A stretch of DNA of 26,433 bases from JAFGFG01 sp964442905 (GCA_964442905.1 CAYUBD010000011.1:1-26433), one strand, 5' to 3'. Positions 8,335-15,205 are shown, numbered from the stretch's first letter. The notes: generated by a model not told the origin, from the sequence alone. Program-made: numbers and translations.

Positions 8335-10953
8335 ATGAGAAGGGCTTTTCTGCTGTCCATGGATGCGATTGTCGCCGTAGGTATCCTCTTCGTAATGGCG
8401 TCTTTCATCACTGCGCTGACGATGACGCATTCTTCACCTGCACTGGAATATCAGAGGCTTTACTATACCGGGAAAGATGCCATGAACGTGCTTGAAAGAA
8501 CCAGCGTCTCTGCTATGATTGACATCATGCCGGAGAATTTCACAACGGACTGCAATATAAGCGATGCGGACATGGACAAAACCATACTGGATGCCCTTGG
8601 CCATCTGTGGGCCCAGAACTCTTCAGTCTTCAATGAATGCGCGGAGAACCTCACCAGGGAGTTTCTCAACGCAACGCTTCCAAAAGGCTTCGGTTACGAA
8701 GTGCTCATAGATGACGCCAGCATATACAGCGTGGGTAACGGGCAGAACTATCTCTCGAGGCTGCATACCATAGTCTCCGGATACGAACTGGGGAAGCCCG
8801 TCTCCGGATATTTTGCCAGCGCATACATCGCAAGGATGACAAAGAGCACCTCAAGCTACGCGTATTTCGGCGGTTATGAAGGGGACGGCAACATAACGAA
8901 AAAGCTCATGCTTCCGGACGATGCCAATGTCACGGAAGCGTACCTTGAGCTTTGCGCGGGAAACAACTTCACGCTTTTCGTGAATGGCGAATCCGAAGGT
9001 GATTTCTATCCGTCGGAGTTCAACATGACCGCAGACAACTGGACCATATGCAGCAGCTACAGTGACTGCGGCAATTTCACGGAAGGCGAAAACACAGTAG
9101 AACTGATATTCATGGGCCAGGAGAAGAACTATATCGGCGGCGGTTACATCAAGGTCACATACAACACATCAAAGCCTGACACGCTTCCGTTCAGCCTGTC
9201 AAATGAATCGGCACTTAAATACTACGAATTCCCCGGGATAGACGGGACGATAAATCTCTATTCCTCTTACTACGTCCCGGGTGAACTGAGCTCCATGCTT
9301 ATCCACATGCATTACAATTCCGGCTGCACATCCAACTGCACGATATTCCTTAACATAGGCAACGTAACGGTCTACGAGAGCAATGAAACGGGTGAAAAGG
9401 AATTCGATATCACGAACTCCACTCTTTACCCGCTTCTGGGAGACTACATCAGCATGGAGAGCAGCACAGTGCCGCTGAGAATGGGCCTTAGGAACATGAG
9501 CCATCAGGAGGGCGGCGACGGAACAGGTGACTCCATGCTGGTCACCGACGTTTCCGGAAGCATGGGTGATTGCGCTGACTACTCAGGAGAGAGGTCATGT
9601 TCATACGACTACTGCAACTTCTGGCTGTTTGGTTTCTGCGTCTGGTGGAGTACCATAACATGTGACAATCCAGGTACATGCAACGATGATGAATGCGGAA
9701 CCGGGAATGAACACATCCAAAATCATCAGCTCTGTGACACAAAGCTGCAGGTTGCAAAGGACGGCAACAAGGAATTCGTCAATGTCGTGCTGAATTATAC
9801 GGGGAACCGCGTGGGTCTTGTAAACTACTCCGATTCCACGCTGGGCGTGTTTAACATCAGCTCGGACAACGAGAGCCTGCATGCAGCGATAGATACGTAT
9901 TACGCTGGTGGAGCTACGTGCATATGCTGCGGGATAATAAGCGCCACAGACCAGCTGACATCAGAAAGCAACTCGAGCCGGAGGAGAAGCATAGTGGTGA
10001 TGTCGGACGGCGAGGCGAACAGGAGATGCGACAATGCTGTATCTGACCTGGACGGGGATTCTGACGTGGATGCTGCGGATGACACAATCCAGGCCGCCTG
10101 CGACGCCTACAACAACGAAGAGATTGTCGTCTATACTATAGGATACGGGGATGCGGACAACACGACCATGAACCTGACCGCCCAGTGCGGCGGGGGTGAA
10201 TACTTCTTCAGCAACGCCACTGCCCTTGCGGAGACGTACCGGAAGATAGCGGAGGAAATAGCAATAACGTATAGCGCCCAGACCGTCAAGGTTGACTACA
10301 GCGGGGCGTATAACAGCACGCTGTATGATGATTCGTACATCGTGTTCAACTACACCCCGACTGACTTCCTCGGATACGGCGAGGTTTCCATCGCATTGGA
10401 ATCGGACAGGTTCGGAGGGAATGTGACATCACCGAAAAACGGGTCCTTCACCATACCCGCGGGCTCAAGGATGCTTGACGCGAAGGTGACCTCATATTCA
10501 TCCGAGTTCTGGACAAGCTCGCTGGAGCTGAACAGTTCCGATACTTCGGGATGGCTGAATGTCTATAATCTCACAGACTACAGCAGCAGTTACGGTGGAA
10601 AGGACGAATTCGTGGACCTGGGTGACCCATTCGTGGTGAATCTGCCCATAGACATGCTCAGTACCGGAGAATCCAATTTCGTAATGATAGATACGGGGTA
10701 TTCATCTGCCGACCAGACCGGGGGTTCGCCGGAGGACAGGGTCATATATTATGTAGGTGTCAGCGGTATCGTGGGATATGGCGATGTCTTCCCGACGATG
10801 GAAAACGCGACATATGATGCAGTCCAGCGGCTGCAGAGCATGCTATCCGGGTTCGACATAACCGCGCTGGAGGTAATAACGCCGACAAACTACGTGTCAG
10901 AGCTGCCATCGCTGTGGGGGCCTTCCGTGATGGAGATAAGGATATGGTCATGA
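8335..10953 (+). CDS. Giant secreted vWA-domain protein with pilin-like N-terminus
   Basis: About 872 residues. The N-terminus MRRA/FLLSMDAIVAVG plus a long hydrophobic helix fits a class III (type IV pilin-like) signal, cleaved by prepilin peptidase after Ala and leaving the helix for assembly or anchoring. The body is extracellular: many Asn-X-Ser/Thr sites and many cysteines. A vWA domain begins near residue 405 with the metal-site motif DVSGS and continues with MSDGE near 558. Between these lies a Cys-rich insertion (about 410-470). Beta-rich regions precede and follow it. vWA domains bind ligands through Mg2+ and are typical of adhesins. A TTG at 8332 could add one residue. It leads a three-gene surface cluster. 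Adhesion or pilus-associated function is inferred. Confidence 0.85.
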   Translation: MRRAFLLSMDAIVAVGILFVMASFITALTMTHSSPALEYQRLYYTGKDAMNVLERTSVSAMIDIMPENFTTDCNISDADMDKTILDALGHLWAQNSSVFNECAENLTREFLNATLPKGFGYEVLIDDASIYSVGNGQNYLSRLHTIVSGYELGKPVSGYFASAYIARMTKSTSSYAYFGGYEGDGNITKKLMLPDDANVTEAYLELCAGNNFTLFVNGESEGDFYPSEFNMTADNWTICSSYSDCGNFTEGENTVELIFMGQEKNYIGGGYIKVTYNTSKPDTLPFSLSNESALKYYEFPGIDGTINLYSSYYVPGELSSMLIHMHYNSGCTSNCTIFLNIGNVTVYESNETGEKEFDITNSTLYPLLGDYISMESSTVPLRMGLRNMSHQEGGDGTGDSMLVTDVSGSMGDCADYSGERSCSYDYCNFWLFGFCVWWSTITCDNPGTCNDDECGTGNEHIQNHQLCDTKLQVAKDGNKEFVNVVLNYTGNRVGLVNYSDSTLGVFNISSDNESLHAAIDTYYAGGATCICCGIISATDQLTSESNSSRRRSIVVMSDGEANRRCDNAVSDLDGDSDVDAADDTIQAACDAYNNEEIVVYTIGYGDADNTTMNLTAQCGGGEYFFSNATALAETYRKIAEEIAITYSAQTVKVDYSGAYNSTLYDDSYIVFNYTPTDFLGYGEVSIALESDRFGGNVTSPKNGSFTIPAGSRMLDAKVTSYSSEFWTSSLELNSSDTSGWLNVYNLTDYSSSYGGKDEFVDLGDPFVVNLPIDMLSTGESNFVMIDTGYSSADQTGGSPEDRVIYYVGVSGIVGYGDVFPTMENATYDAVQRLQSMLSGFDITALEVITPTNYVSELPSLWGPSVMEIRIWS

Positions 10954-10961
10954 AATTTAAG
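10953..10961 (+). promoter_or_regulatory. TATA-like element before the second surface gene
   Basis: AAATTTAAG, overlapping the stop of the vWA gene and centred about 27 bp before the ATG at 10984. It suggests this gene can be transcribed separately as a leaderless message. Confidence 0.4.
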
Positions 10962-10983
10962 TCAATTAAAGTGAGTGAAGAAT

Positions 10984-11784
10984 ATGAACGAGACTAAAGT
11001 GATCTACGGTTTCCTTGCAATAGACGTCGTGCTTATCATCATGATTACGATGCTGTTTGTGATTACGCCTGAGAGTCTTGATTGCATTCCCGGGGATCAG
11101 GAGTGCCTGTCGGAACTTAGCAATTTCAGGAAGATATGCCAGCCATCGGACAGCATCATCACTGTGGGCAACTCTACGAACTACATGAGGATAAAAGTGA
11201 GGATATACTGGAACGGGGAGAAATGCATAACGGAAGAAGAGGTGCTTGTGGATCACAGCTCGGGATTTGCACCGATAGATATGACAGGCTACAACAACAC
11301 ATGCAACCTGACTCTGGAGGAACTGGAAAAATACGGTCCTAATGCGTGCCAGGGCTCGATAATAGATTTCGTGGCACAACCCGACAGCAGCGGGGGCAGC
11401 TCCGGGAACGTGGAAGCAGAGGAGGAAACGCCTCCGAACATCTACTGCTCGATCGAAGACATGGAATGCAATCAAATGGTGATGAGTTACGTGGACAACT
11501 GCGATCCTGCGACAATAGAGGCGTATCAGATACTGTCTTATGTGGACGAGGGAATCAGTTATATAGCATACTATCTTGAGACAGGAAGATCTGATAACAA
11601 CTGCGTTGTGTATTACAGGGTACTGAACATAGTGAACCTGCCTCCCGAGATACCGCCTGAAATCATAGGTATGGATATGACATGCACGGCATCGCTGTCT
11701 CTTTTCCCGAGGGAAGGACTGGAAAGGGATTGGTGCCAAGGAGAACTCATAGAGTATTTCGACCTGCTTTACAGCGGCCATTAG
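10984..11784 (+). CDS. Membrane-anchored extracellular Cys-containing protein
   Basis: About 266 residues. One N-terminal TM helix (about 5-31, KVIYGFLAIDVVLIIMITML) has no basic-Gly/Ala cleavage motif, so it is probably a retained anchor. The ectodomain appears duplicated: each half carries a PES/ED-C-I-P-D-C-type start (SLDCIPGDQECLSEL; IYCSIEDMECNQM), a central ITV/ISY...YxxN block, and a closing W/N-C-x-G-E/S-x-I-E/D motif (ACQGSIIDFV; WCQGELIEYF). The halves are joined by a Ser/Gly/Glu-rich linker (about 135-150). Cysteines in matching places suggest disulfides. A GTG at 10975 in the same frame is an alternative start, but ATG fits the TATA spacing. It lies between two pilin-like genes and probably belongs to the same surface complex. 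I do not recognise the family. Confidence 0.8.
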   Translation: MNETKVIYGFLAIDVVLIIMITMLFVITPESLDCIPGDQECLSELSNFRKICQPSDSIITVGNSTNYMRIKVRIYWNGEKCITEEEVLVDHSSGFAPIDMTGYNNTCNLTLEELEKYGPNACQGSIIDFVAQPDSSGGSSGNVEAEEETPPNIYCSIEDMECNQMVMSYVDNCDPATIEAYQILSYVDEGISYIAYYLETGRSDNNCVVYYRVLNIVNLPPEIPPEIIGMDMTCTASLSLFPREGLERDWCQGELIEYFDLLYSGH

Positions 11785-11791
11785 AGCGTTT

Positions 11792-11801
11792 TCATATATA
11801 A
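11792..11801 (+). promoter_or_regulatory. TATA-like element before the second pilin-like gene
   Basis: TCATATATAA, centred about 26 bp before the ATG at 11823, again a leaderless-type spacing. Confidence 0.5.
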
Positions 11802-11822
11802 CAGAGACTGCCAAATAGAATT

Positions 11823-13028
11823 ATGAAGGGGCAGTTTTACACGATAATAGCACTGCTTATTGCAATTCCCATGTTCCTGTTCGTCACCAATTACCTGACA
11901 TATTCCGAAAATCTCGGTGATACGATATCGGACAGGGTGATTTCAGACCAGCTCAATCAGCTTGTCTATTCAATAGAACTGGACACCACGAAGGCCATGG
12001 AAATCGCAGGCAGGAGGGCCGTACTTACAGTGACGAACTATGTCATAAAATACGGGGAATTCGTATCTGACGCTACCGCCAACATAACCACGCTGATGAT
12101 AGACGGTGAAATCAACGGCACCCCGGATTACATGATGCTGAACAATACAATGCCGAACTGGAGCCAGAGGATAGTCTCAAACCCAGTCAACTTCGACGTT
12201 GTACTTGAATACGGAAACATAAGCGTTGAGAATCATGACGGCTTCTCGGTAACGATAGGGATGGACATAAACATAACAGCCACGGACAAGCAGAAGAGGG
12301 TGAAGATTGTAAAAACCAACATGAGGAAATACATCACGGTTTCGGTCCTCGGGCTTGAGGATCCGTTCTTCCCGCTCAATACGCAGGGTTTCGTACGAAG
12401 GATAATAAGACATGCCGACCCGGCATATGCCAACATGAATGTAGTGGAAGGCTCTGCAAATTCTTCAGGAACCTGCTCAGGTCAGGTCACATTCAACAAG
12501 TCCGAAGATGATGACACGAAGATACTCGTAGCTGAGAACCTTACCGGAGTCACATACAGCAATCATCTTGGCATAATACTGGAGGAGGATGATAACCTCA
12601 CCAGTCATGTGGCATGCTCTGTGACAGGCAACAACAGTGCGGTGAGCCTTGTCAGTGACGTTTTAACATACGGCTATGACGTGATTTACATAGACGGCGG
12701 CACCAAATCTGCGTGGTCCATGCCGGTGGCCGAAAGCCTTCCCGAGAGGTATTACTACAGGGCAGACGGACCGACATTCCTGCAGAGGCTAGAAGGCAAC
12801 TATACGCCATCTCCGGATGGCATTGCAACATTCATTTACGTGCCCGAGCTTCAGGAGCAGGCATTCCCGGTAGAAGATTACTCGAGGACAGCCTACAGGT
12901 ATTTTTCAGGCGATGGTGACTGCTATCAGGTCAACAACATGCCTGGGTGGTTCGGCATGGACGGCAGCGATGCTCAGAAACTTAACCTCACGGACCTTTT
13001 GACTGCAACACCGTGCATAGTCAGCTAG
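11823..13028 (+). CDS. Pilin-like secreted protein (class III signal peptide)
   Basis: A 401-residue protein starting MKG/QFYTIIALLIAIPMFL. The Lys-Gly before a Gln and a hydrophobic helix is a textbook class III archaeal prepilin signal, so cleavage after Gly by a prepilin peptidase is likely. The mature part is extracellular, beta-rich, with several N-glycosylation sequons and Cys residues. Residues about 215-310 (KSEDDDTKILVAENLTGVTYSNHLGIILEEDD and VLTYGYDVIYIDGGTKSAWSMPV) look like an alpha/beta fold, perhaps Rossmann-like, but not an enzyme I can name. The third gene of the surface cluster, it has its own TATA box and ends 47 bp before the tRNA gene. It could be a minor pilin or an assembly partner of the vWA protein. 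Confidence 0.82.
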   Translation: MKGQFYTIIALLIAIPMFLFVTNYLTYSENLGDTISDRVISDQLNQLVYSIELDTTKAMEIAGRRAVLTVTNYVIKYGEFVSDATANITTLMIDGEINGTPDYMMLNNTMPNWSQRIVSNPVNFDVVLEYGNISVENHDGFSVTIGMDINITATDKQKRVKIVKTNMRKYITVSVLGLEDPFFPLNTQGFVRRIIRHADPAYANMNVVEGSANSSGTCSGQVTFNKSEDDDTKILVAENLTGVTYSNHLGIILEEDDNLTSHVACSVTGNNSAVSLVSDVLTYGYDVIYIDGGTKSAWSMPVAESLPERYYYRADGPTFLQRLEGNYTPSPDGIATFIYVPELQEQAFPVEDYSRTAYRYFSGDGDCYQVNNMPGWFGMDGSDAQKLNLTDLLTATPCIVS

Positions 13029-13037
13029 AGAAGGCTA

Positions 13038-13050
13038 TTTTTAAATATTA
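13038..13050 (+). promoter_or_regulatory. TATA-like element of tRNA-Glu
   Basis: TTTTTAAATATTA, centred about 33 bp before the first tRNA base, a usual distance for an archaeal tRNA gene with a short 5' leader. Confidence 0.55.
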
Positions 13051-13098
13051 CCCGCACATAGATTATAGTTACTAGGCCCCTGTCGTCTAGTCCGGCCA

Positions 13099-13129
13099 AT
13101 TTCCGGGAGCGGTTTTCCGGAAAGCCGAG
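13099..13129 (+). other. tRNA-Glu intron 1 (31 nt) in the D-loop, position 20b/21
   Basis: The four-bp central helix is CGGC (13093-13096) with GCCG (13124-13127). The 3-nt bulges are CAA (13097-13099) and AGA (13128-13130). Beyond is a 7-bp intron hairpin, TTTCCGG (13100-13106) with CCGGAAA (13117-13123). Cutting each bulge after its second base restores the consensus D-loop and a GTCT/GGAT D-stem. The outer exon helix is weak, so this is a relaxed BHB. Confidence 0.8.
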
Positions 13130-13146
13130 AGGATACCGGCCTTTCG

Positions 13147-13222
13147 ATTCGGTTCGGAAGGTTTGAGCCTGGTGGCTACCAGGTGATGACATAAAGATAC
13201 GATCCGGATGTCCGAAGAAGAC
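13147..13222 (+). other. tRNA-Glu intron 2 (76 nt) at canonical position 37/38
   Basis: Exon helix CGGC with GCCG; central 4-bp helix CTTT (13141-13144) with GAAG (13217-13220); bulges CGA (13145-13147) and ACA (13221-13223); intron helix TTCGG (13148-13152) with CCGAA (13212-13216). This is a full canonical BHB. The intron interior also holds a hairpin, CCTGGT (13168-13173) with ACCAGG (13178-13183). Confidence 0.88.
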
Positions 13223-13257
13223 AGCCGATGACCCGGGTTCGAATCCCGGCGGGGGCA

Positions 13258-13275
13258 TTCTTTTTCCCTATTTTT
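13258..13275 (+). terminator. T-rich terminator after tRNA-Glu
   Basis: Two runs of five T (13261-13265 and 13271-13275) directly follow the tRNA 3' end, fitting an archaeal oligo-T terminator. An imperfectly placed palindrome TGACAT-TT-ATGTCA follows at 13295-13308. Confidence 0.5.
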
Positions 13276-13336
13276 AGTCTCTTGATGTCGATTATGACAT
13301 TTATGTCAAAAGGGCATTGAACATAAAAAGTATAAC

Positions 13337-13374
13337 TTATTTAAGTATGGATAATTTATTATCCATATGGATAA
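13337..13374 (+). promoter_or_regulatory. Promoter and palindromic operator of the MNT-HEPN pair
   Basis: A TATA-like TTATTTAAG lies about 26 bp before the ATG at 13367. Between them is the perfect inverted repeat ATGGATAA (13347-13354), TTTA, TTATCCAT (13359-13366). The gene itself begins ATGGATAA (13367-13374), a third half-site. The repeat covers the predicted start of transcription, so a bound dimer would block initiation. The HTH of the encoded protein is the obvious candidate ligand. Confidence 0.6.
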
Positions 13375-13978
13375 AAAAGTATTAAGTATACGGGAATATG
13401 ATGTAATTGTTCCGTTTCTTGGAAAATACGGTGCTGGATTCCATATAAGGGAGATAGCAAGGAAAACGTCAATGAACCATAGGACAGTGTTACTGGCACT
13501 CAATTCTCTCCAAAAGCAGGGGATTGTAAGGCACGTTACGTCCGGAAGGAACAAGGTCTTTTATCTTAACCTGGAAAATCCCAGAACAAAGGATCACGTA
13601 AGAGACGTCGAATCGTACAGACTTGGTCGCACACTTAATGATAATATAACGATTAAAGAATTATACTCGTCGCTTCTAACTCCGCCAATTCCGAAAACTC
13701 CAATAGTCCTGTTCGGAAGTTATGCAAAAGGTGGTCATGATAACAAAAGTGACATAGATCTGCTCATTTTGGAGAAGAACGAAAAAATTCTTAAAGCTGC
13801 CAAAAAGTTCGAACTCAAGTATGACATAAAGGTTCATGTCCAGGTATTAGGACAGGACAAAATAGAACGGGGACTCAAAGAAAAAGAGCCTCTGCTTTTT
13901 GAGATAGCTGAAGGGCATATAATCCTCAACAATCAGGACGCTTTTGTAGGCATACTCTGGAGGTATTATTGTGAATAA
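13367..13978 (+). CDS. HTH-MNT nucleotidyltransferase (antitoxin-like partner of HEPN)
   Basis: A 203-residue protein. Residues 8-68 form a winged helix-turn-helix (FHIREIARKTSMNHRTVLLALNSL). Residues 110-190 form a minimal nucleotidyltransferase domain with the GS-X10-D-X-D signature (Gly117, Ser118, Asp129, Asp131). The usual third acidic residue is not obvious: the expected strand reads KVHVQV. Family knowledge: MNT proteins paired with HEPN toxins can AMPylate and so neutralise the HEPN partner, and the fused HTH suggests autoregulation. Its stop overlaps the HEPN start by 8 bp, implying coupled translation. Base composition is more AT-rich than the genes to the left, consistent with an acquired module next to a tRNA. 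Confidence 0.88.
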   Translation: MDKKVLSIREYDVIVPFLGKYGAGFHIREIARKTSMNHRTVLLALNSLQKQGIVRHVTSGRNKVFYLNLENPRTKDHVRDVESYRLGRTLNDNITIKELYSSLLTPPIPKTPIVLFGSYAKGGHDNKSDIDLLILEKNEKILKAAKKFELKYDIKVHVQVLGQDKIERGLKEKEPLLFEIAEGHIILNNQDAFVGILWRYYCE

Positions 13979-14451
13979 GATCAAATGGGTGCCTGAACGT
14001 CAGAAGAGGTGTAAAGTTAATCACACCGAGCGAAAATCTTTCAAAGTCTTACATAAAGAAGGCGGAAGATTCACTATTGTCGATGAGAGTCAATCTAAAG
14101 GAAGGTATAAAGGACTGGGCGTCTTCTGCTGCATACTATGCACGATATCATATACTTTACGCACTGTTAATGAAATGTGGAATAAAGTCTGAAATACATG
14201 AATGCACGATAGAGATTGCAAAGATCGTATTCGGTGATATGATCCCGAAAAATAGGATAAAGGAAATTGAGAGTGCCAAAATTCAAAGGATAAACCTCCA
14301 ATATTACACTGACAGACTAGTAGAAGAGGAAGAGCTTGAAAATAACATGAAAACTGCCGGTGATTTTGTAATGGAGCTAAAGAGCATTATAAATGATACT
14401 AGACCAGATTACATAGAAAAAGTCAGAAATAAATTAAAGTTATTGAAATAA
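13971..14451 (+). CDS. HEPN-domain protein, toxin-like, with an apparent one-base frameshift
   Basis: GTG at 13971 overlaps the end of the MNT gene and encodes MNKIKW; the frame then fails. From 13990 the adjacent frame is open to 14451 and reads CLNVRRGVKLITPSENLSK, then YIKKAEDSLLSM and the HEPN core with SSAAYYARYHILYALLMKCG. I recall family members beginning MNKIKWCLKQ..., so deleting one G from GGG at 13987-13989 restores a normal protein of about 159 residues. As written, translation could only begin at TTG 14077 or ATG 14083, losing the first helix. The common Rx4-6H ribonuclease motif is not visible, so toxicity is uncertain. It could be a real null allele, a slippage site or a sequence error. 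Confidence 0.8.
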
Positions 14452-14493
14452 TACAATAGTAAACTGTTGCCTAACATGAGCAGCCTGCTCAGG

Positions 14494-14507
14494 TCTCGGT
14501 GGGGGCA
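14494..14507 (+). repeat. Degenerate copy of the tRNA-Glu 3' end (possible att remnant)
   Basis: TCTCGGTGGGGGCA matches the last 14 bases of the tRNA (TCCCGGCGGGGGCA, 13244-13257) at 12 of 14 positions and in the same orientation. Together they bracket the MNT-HEPN pair. A short match can arise by chance, so this is suggestive only. Confidence 0.35.
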
Positions 14508-14762
14508 CTTATTTTCTATAGAGTCTCATGATTTTGATTGTAAAAAGCGAATCCCTGACAGGGCATCACTCAATCTTGGAGGGGAATCACACGTTATTTT
14601 TAGTATCGTGAGGGGTTTCCCGCCGCTTTTCGCTTCTTTTTTTCAAAAAGGTGATTGGGGATCTGAATTACTGAGGGGTGAAAAGTACCAAAATTAATTT
14701 ACTAGAAATATAATTCATATTTTATTAATATGTTTATACAAGATGGAGTATAATAGATAACA

Positions 14763-14799
14763 ATAAATAGCTATTTATCCTAAATATTTAATAAATATT
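14763..14799. promoter_or_regulatory. Paired palindromes upstream of the RHH-like gene
   Basis: A perfect 16-bp palindrome ATAAATAG-CTATTTAT (14763-14778) is followed by AATATTTA-A-TAAATATT (14783-14799). Both lie 43-79 bp before the ATG at 14842, just upstream of a TATA-like CATATTTAC near 14804. They are good operator candidates for a small dimeric DNA-binding protein. Confidence 0.5.
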
Positions 14800-14841
14800 G
14801 AAACATATTTACAAAACTTCAAGGATATCGGGTTTTGTGGG

Positions 14842-15180
14842 ATGGATAGTTCTGGTGATAAGCAGAAGAACCAGCAAGAAGAAAAAATAAGCATATCTTT
14901 AAAAAAGGGCACCGTAGAGCTTCTTGATGAAGTGGCCAGAAAAAAGGTAAATATGGCCATGAAAAACGGTTCCTTAGATATAATAAATTTAATAAGAAGC
15001 AAGAGGGGCAGAGGGGTCTCTTATGACAGCCAAATAAATTTTTTGGCAAGAATTTACCTTGCAGTAATTGATGAAACCTTTTTAACCAAAGATCTTGTAA
15101 GTAGGAATCCGCAATTGAAAAAAGTTCTTGACCGATTAAATGAAATTAATAACTTTTTCCTCAAGAGCGAAGAAGACTGA
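14842..15180 (+). CDS. Small protein with possible ribbon-helix-helix N-terminus
   Basis: 112 residues, unassigned. After a hydrophilic Gln/Lys-rich N-terminus, residues 17-45 (KISISLKKGTVELLDEVARKK) resemble the strand and first helix of a CopG-type ribbon-helix-helix domain (xISVSLpxxLxxxLDelAxkxg), though the second helix is not clear. The remainder is helical, ending in NNFFLKSEED. The palindromes directly upstream would suit a dimeric autoregulator. It is AT-rich. It could equally be an unknown element-encoded protein. Followed by a GC hairpin and a tandem repeat. Confidence 0.6.
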   Translation: MDSSGDKQKNQQEEKISISLKKGTVELLDEVARKKVNMAMKNGSLDIINLIRSKRGRGVSYDSQINFLARIYLAVIDETFLTKDLVSRNPQLKKVLDRLNEINNFFLKSEED

Positions 15181-15183
15181 TTC

Positions 15184-15205
15184 CGGGCGTCACTGACAGT
15201 GCCCG
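15184..15205 (+). terminator. GC-rich hairpin after the RHH-like gene
   Basis: CGGG (15184-15187) pairs with CCCG (15202-15205), and inside it CACTG-A-CAGTG pairs, making an imperfect hairpin that begins 3 bp after the stop at 15180. No T-run follows, so a termination role is uncertain; it may be processing or DNA-level structure. Confidence 0.3.

Larger units (their letters stand above)
13076..13257 (+). tRNA. tRNA-Glu (anticodon TTC) with two introns
   Basis: The exons 13076-13098, 13130-13146 and 13223-13257 join to a 75-nt tRNA. The seven-bp acceptor stem (GCCCCTG with CGGGGGC) ends in discriminator A; CCA is not encoded. The D-loop AGTCCGGCCAA equals the archaeal tRNA-Glu consensus. The anticodon loop is CTTTCGA with anticodon TTC; the T-arm is CCGGG/TTCGAAT/CCCGG. 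The four-base variable region TGAC also fits tRNA-Glu. Positions 28-31 pair with 39-42, while 27-43 is a C-A mismatch. A T-rich stretch follows. Two BHB-type introns interrupt it. It decodes GAA, and by wobble GAG. Confidence 0.93.
14452..14841. other. Intergenic stretch with palindromes and a tRNA-3'-end-like fragment
   Basis: 390 bp without a credible gene; a 76-codon open frame at 14467-14697 has no family look, no promoter and poor codon character. It contains the 15-bp palindrome TGAGCAG-C-CTGCTCA (14477-14491), a degenerate copy of the tRNA-Glu 3' end (14494-14507), small GC hairpins (CCCTGACAGGG near 14551) and a very AT-rich block from about 14690 with two further palindromes. It looks like an att-remnant plus promoter region. 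Confidence 0.5.

Noticed and set aside
10966..11814. 282-codon minus-strand open frame opposite the anchored surface protein
   Set aside because: It mirrors the real plus-strand gene, is rich in His/Tyr/Arg/Cys as shadow frames are, and has no family look.
13183..13216. Box C/D guide RNA inside tRNA intron 2
   Set aside because: A perfect C box (GTGATGA, 13183-13189) is present, but no CTGA D box follows; CCGA near 13212 is a weak substitute and lies in the intron stem.
13025..13258. Minus-strand open frame beginning MPPPGFEPGS
   Set aside because: It is the antisense of the tRNA T-arm; MPPPGFEPGS-type openings are a well-known artefact of tRNA genes read backwards.
14467..14697. 76-codon plus-strand open frame
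   Set aside because: No promoter, no recognisable domain, and it spans a palindrome and the tRNA-like fragment; treated as non-coding.
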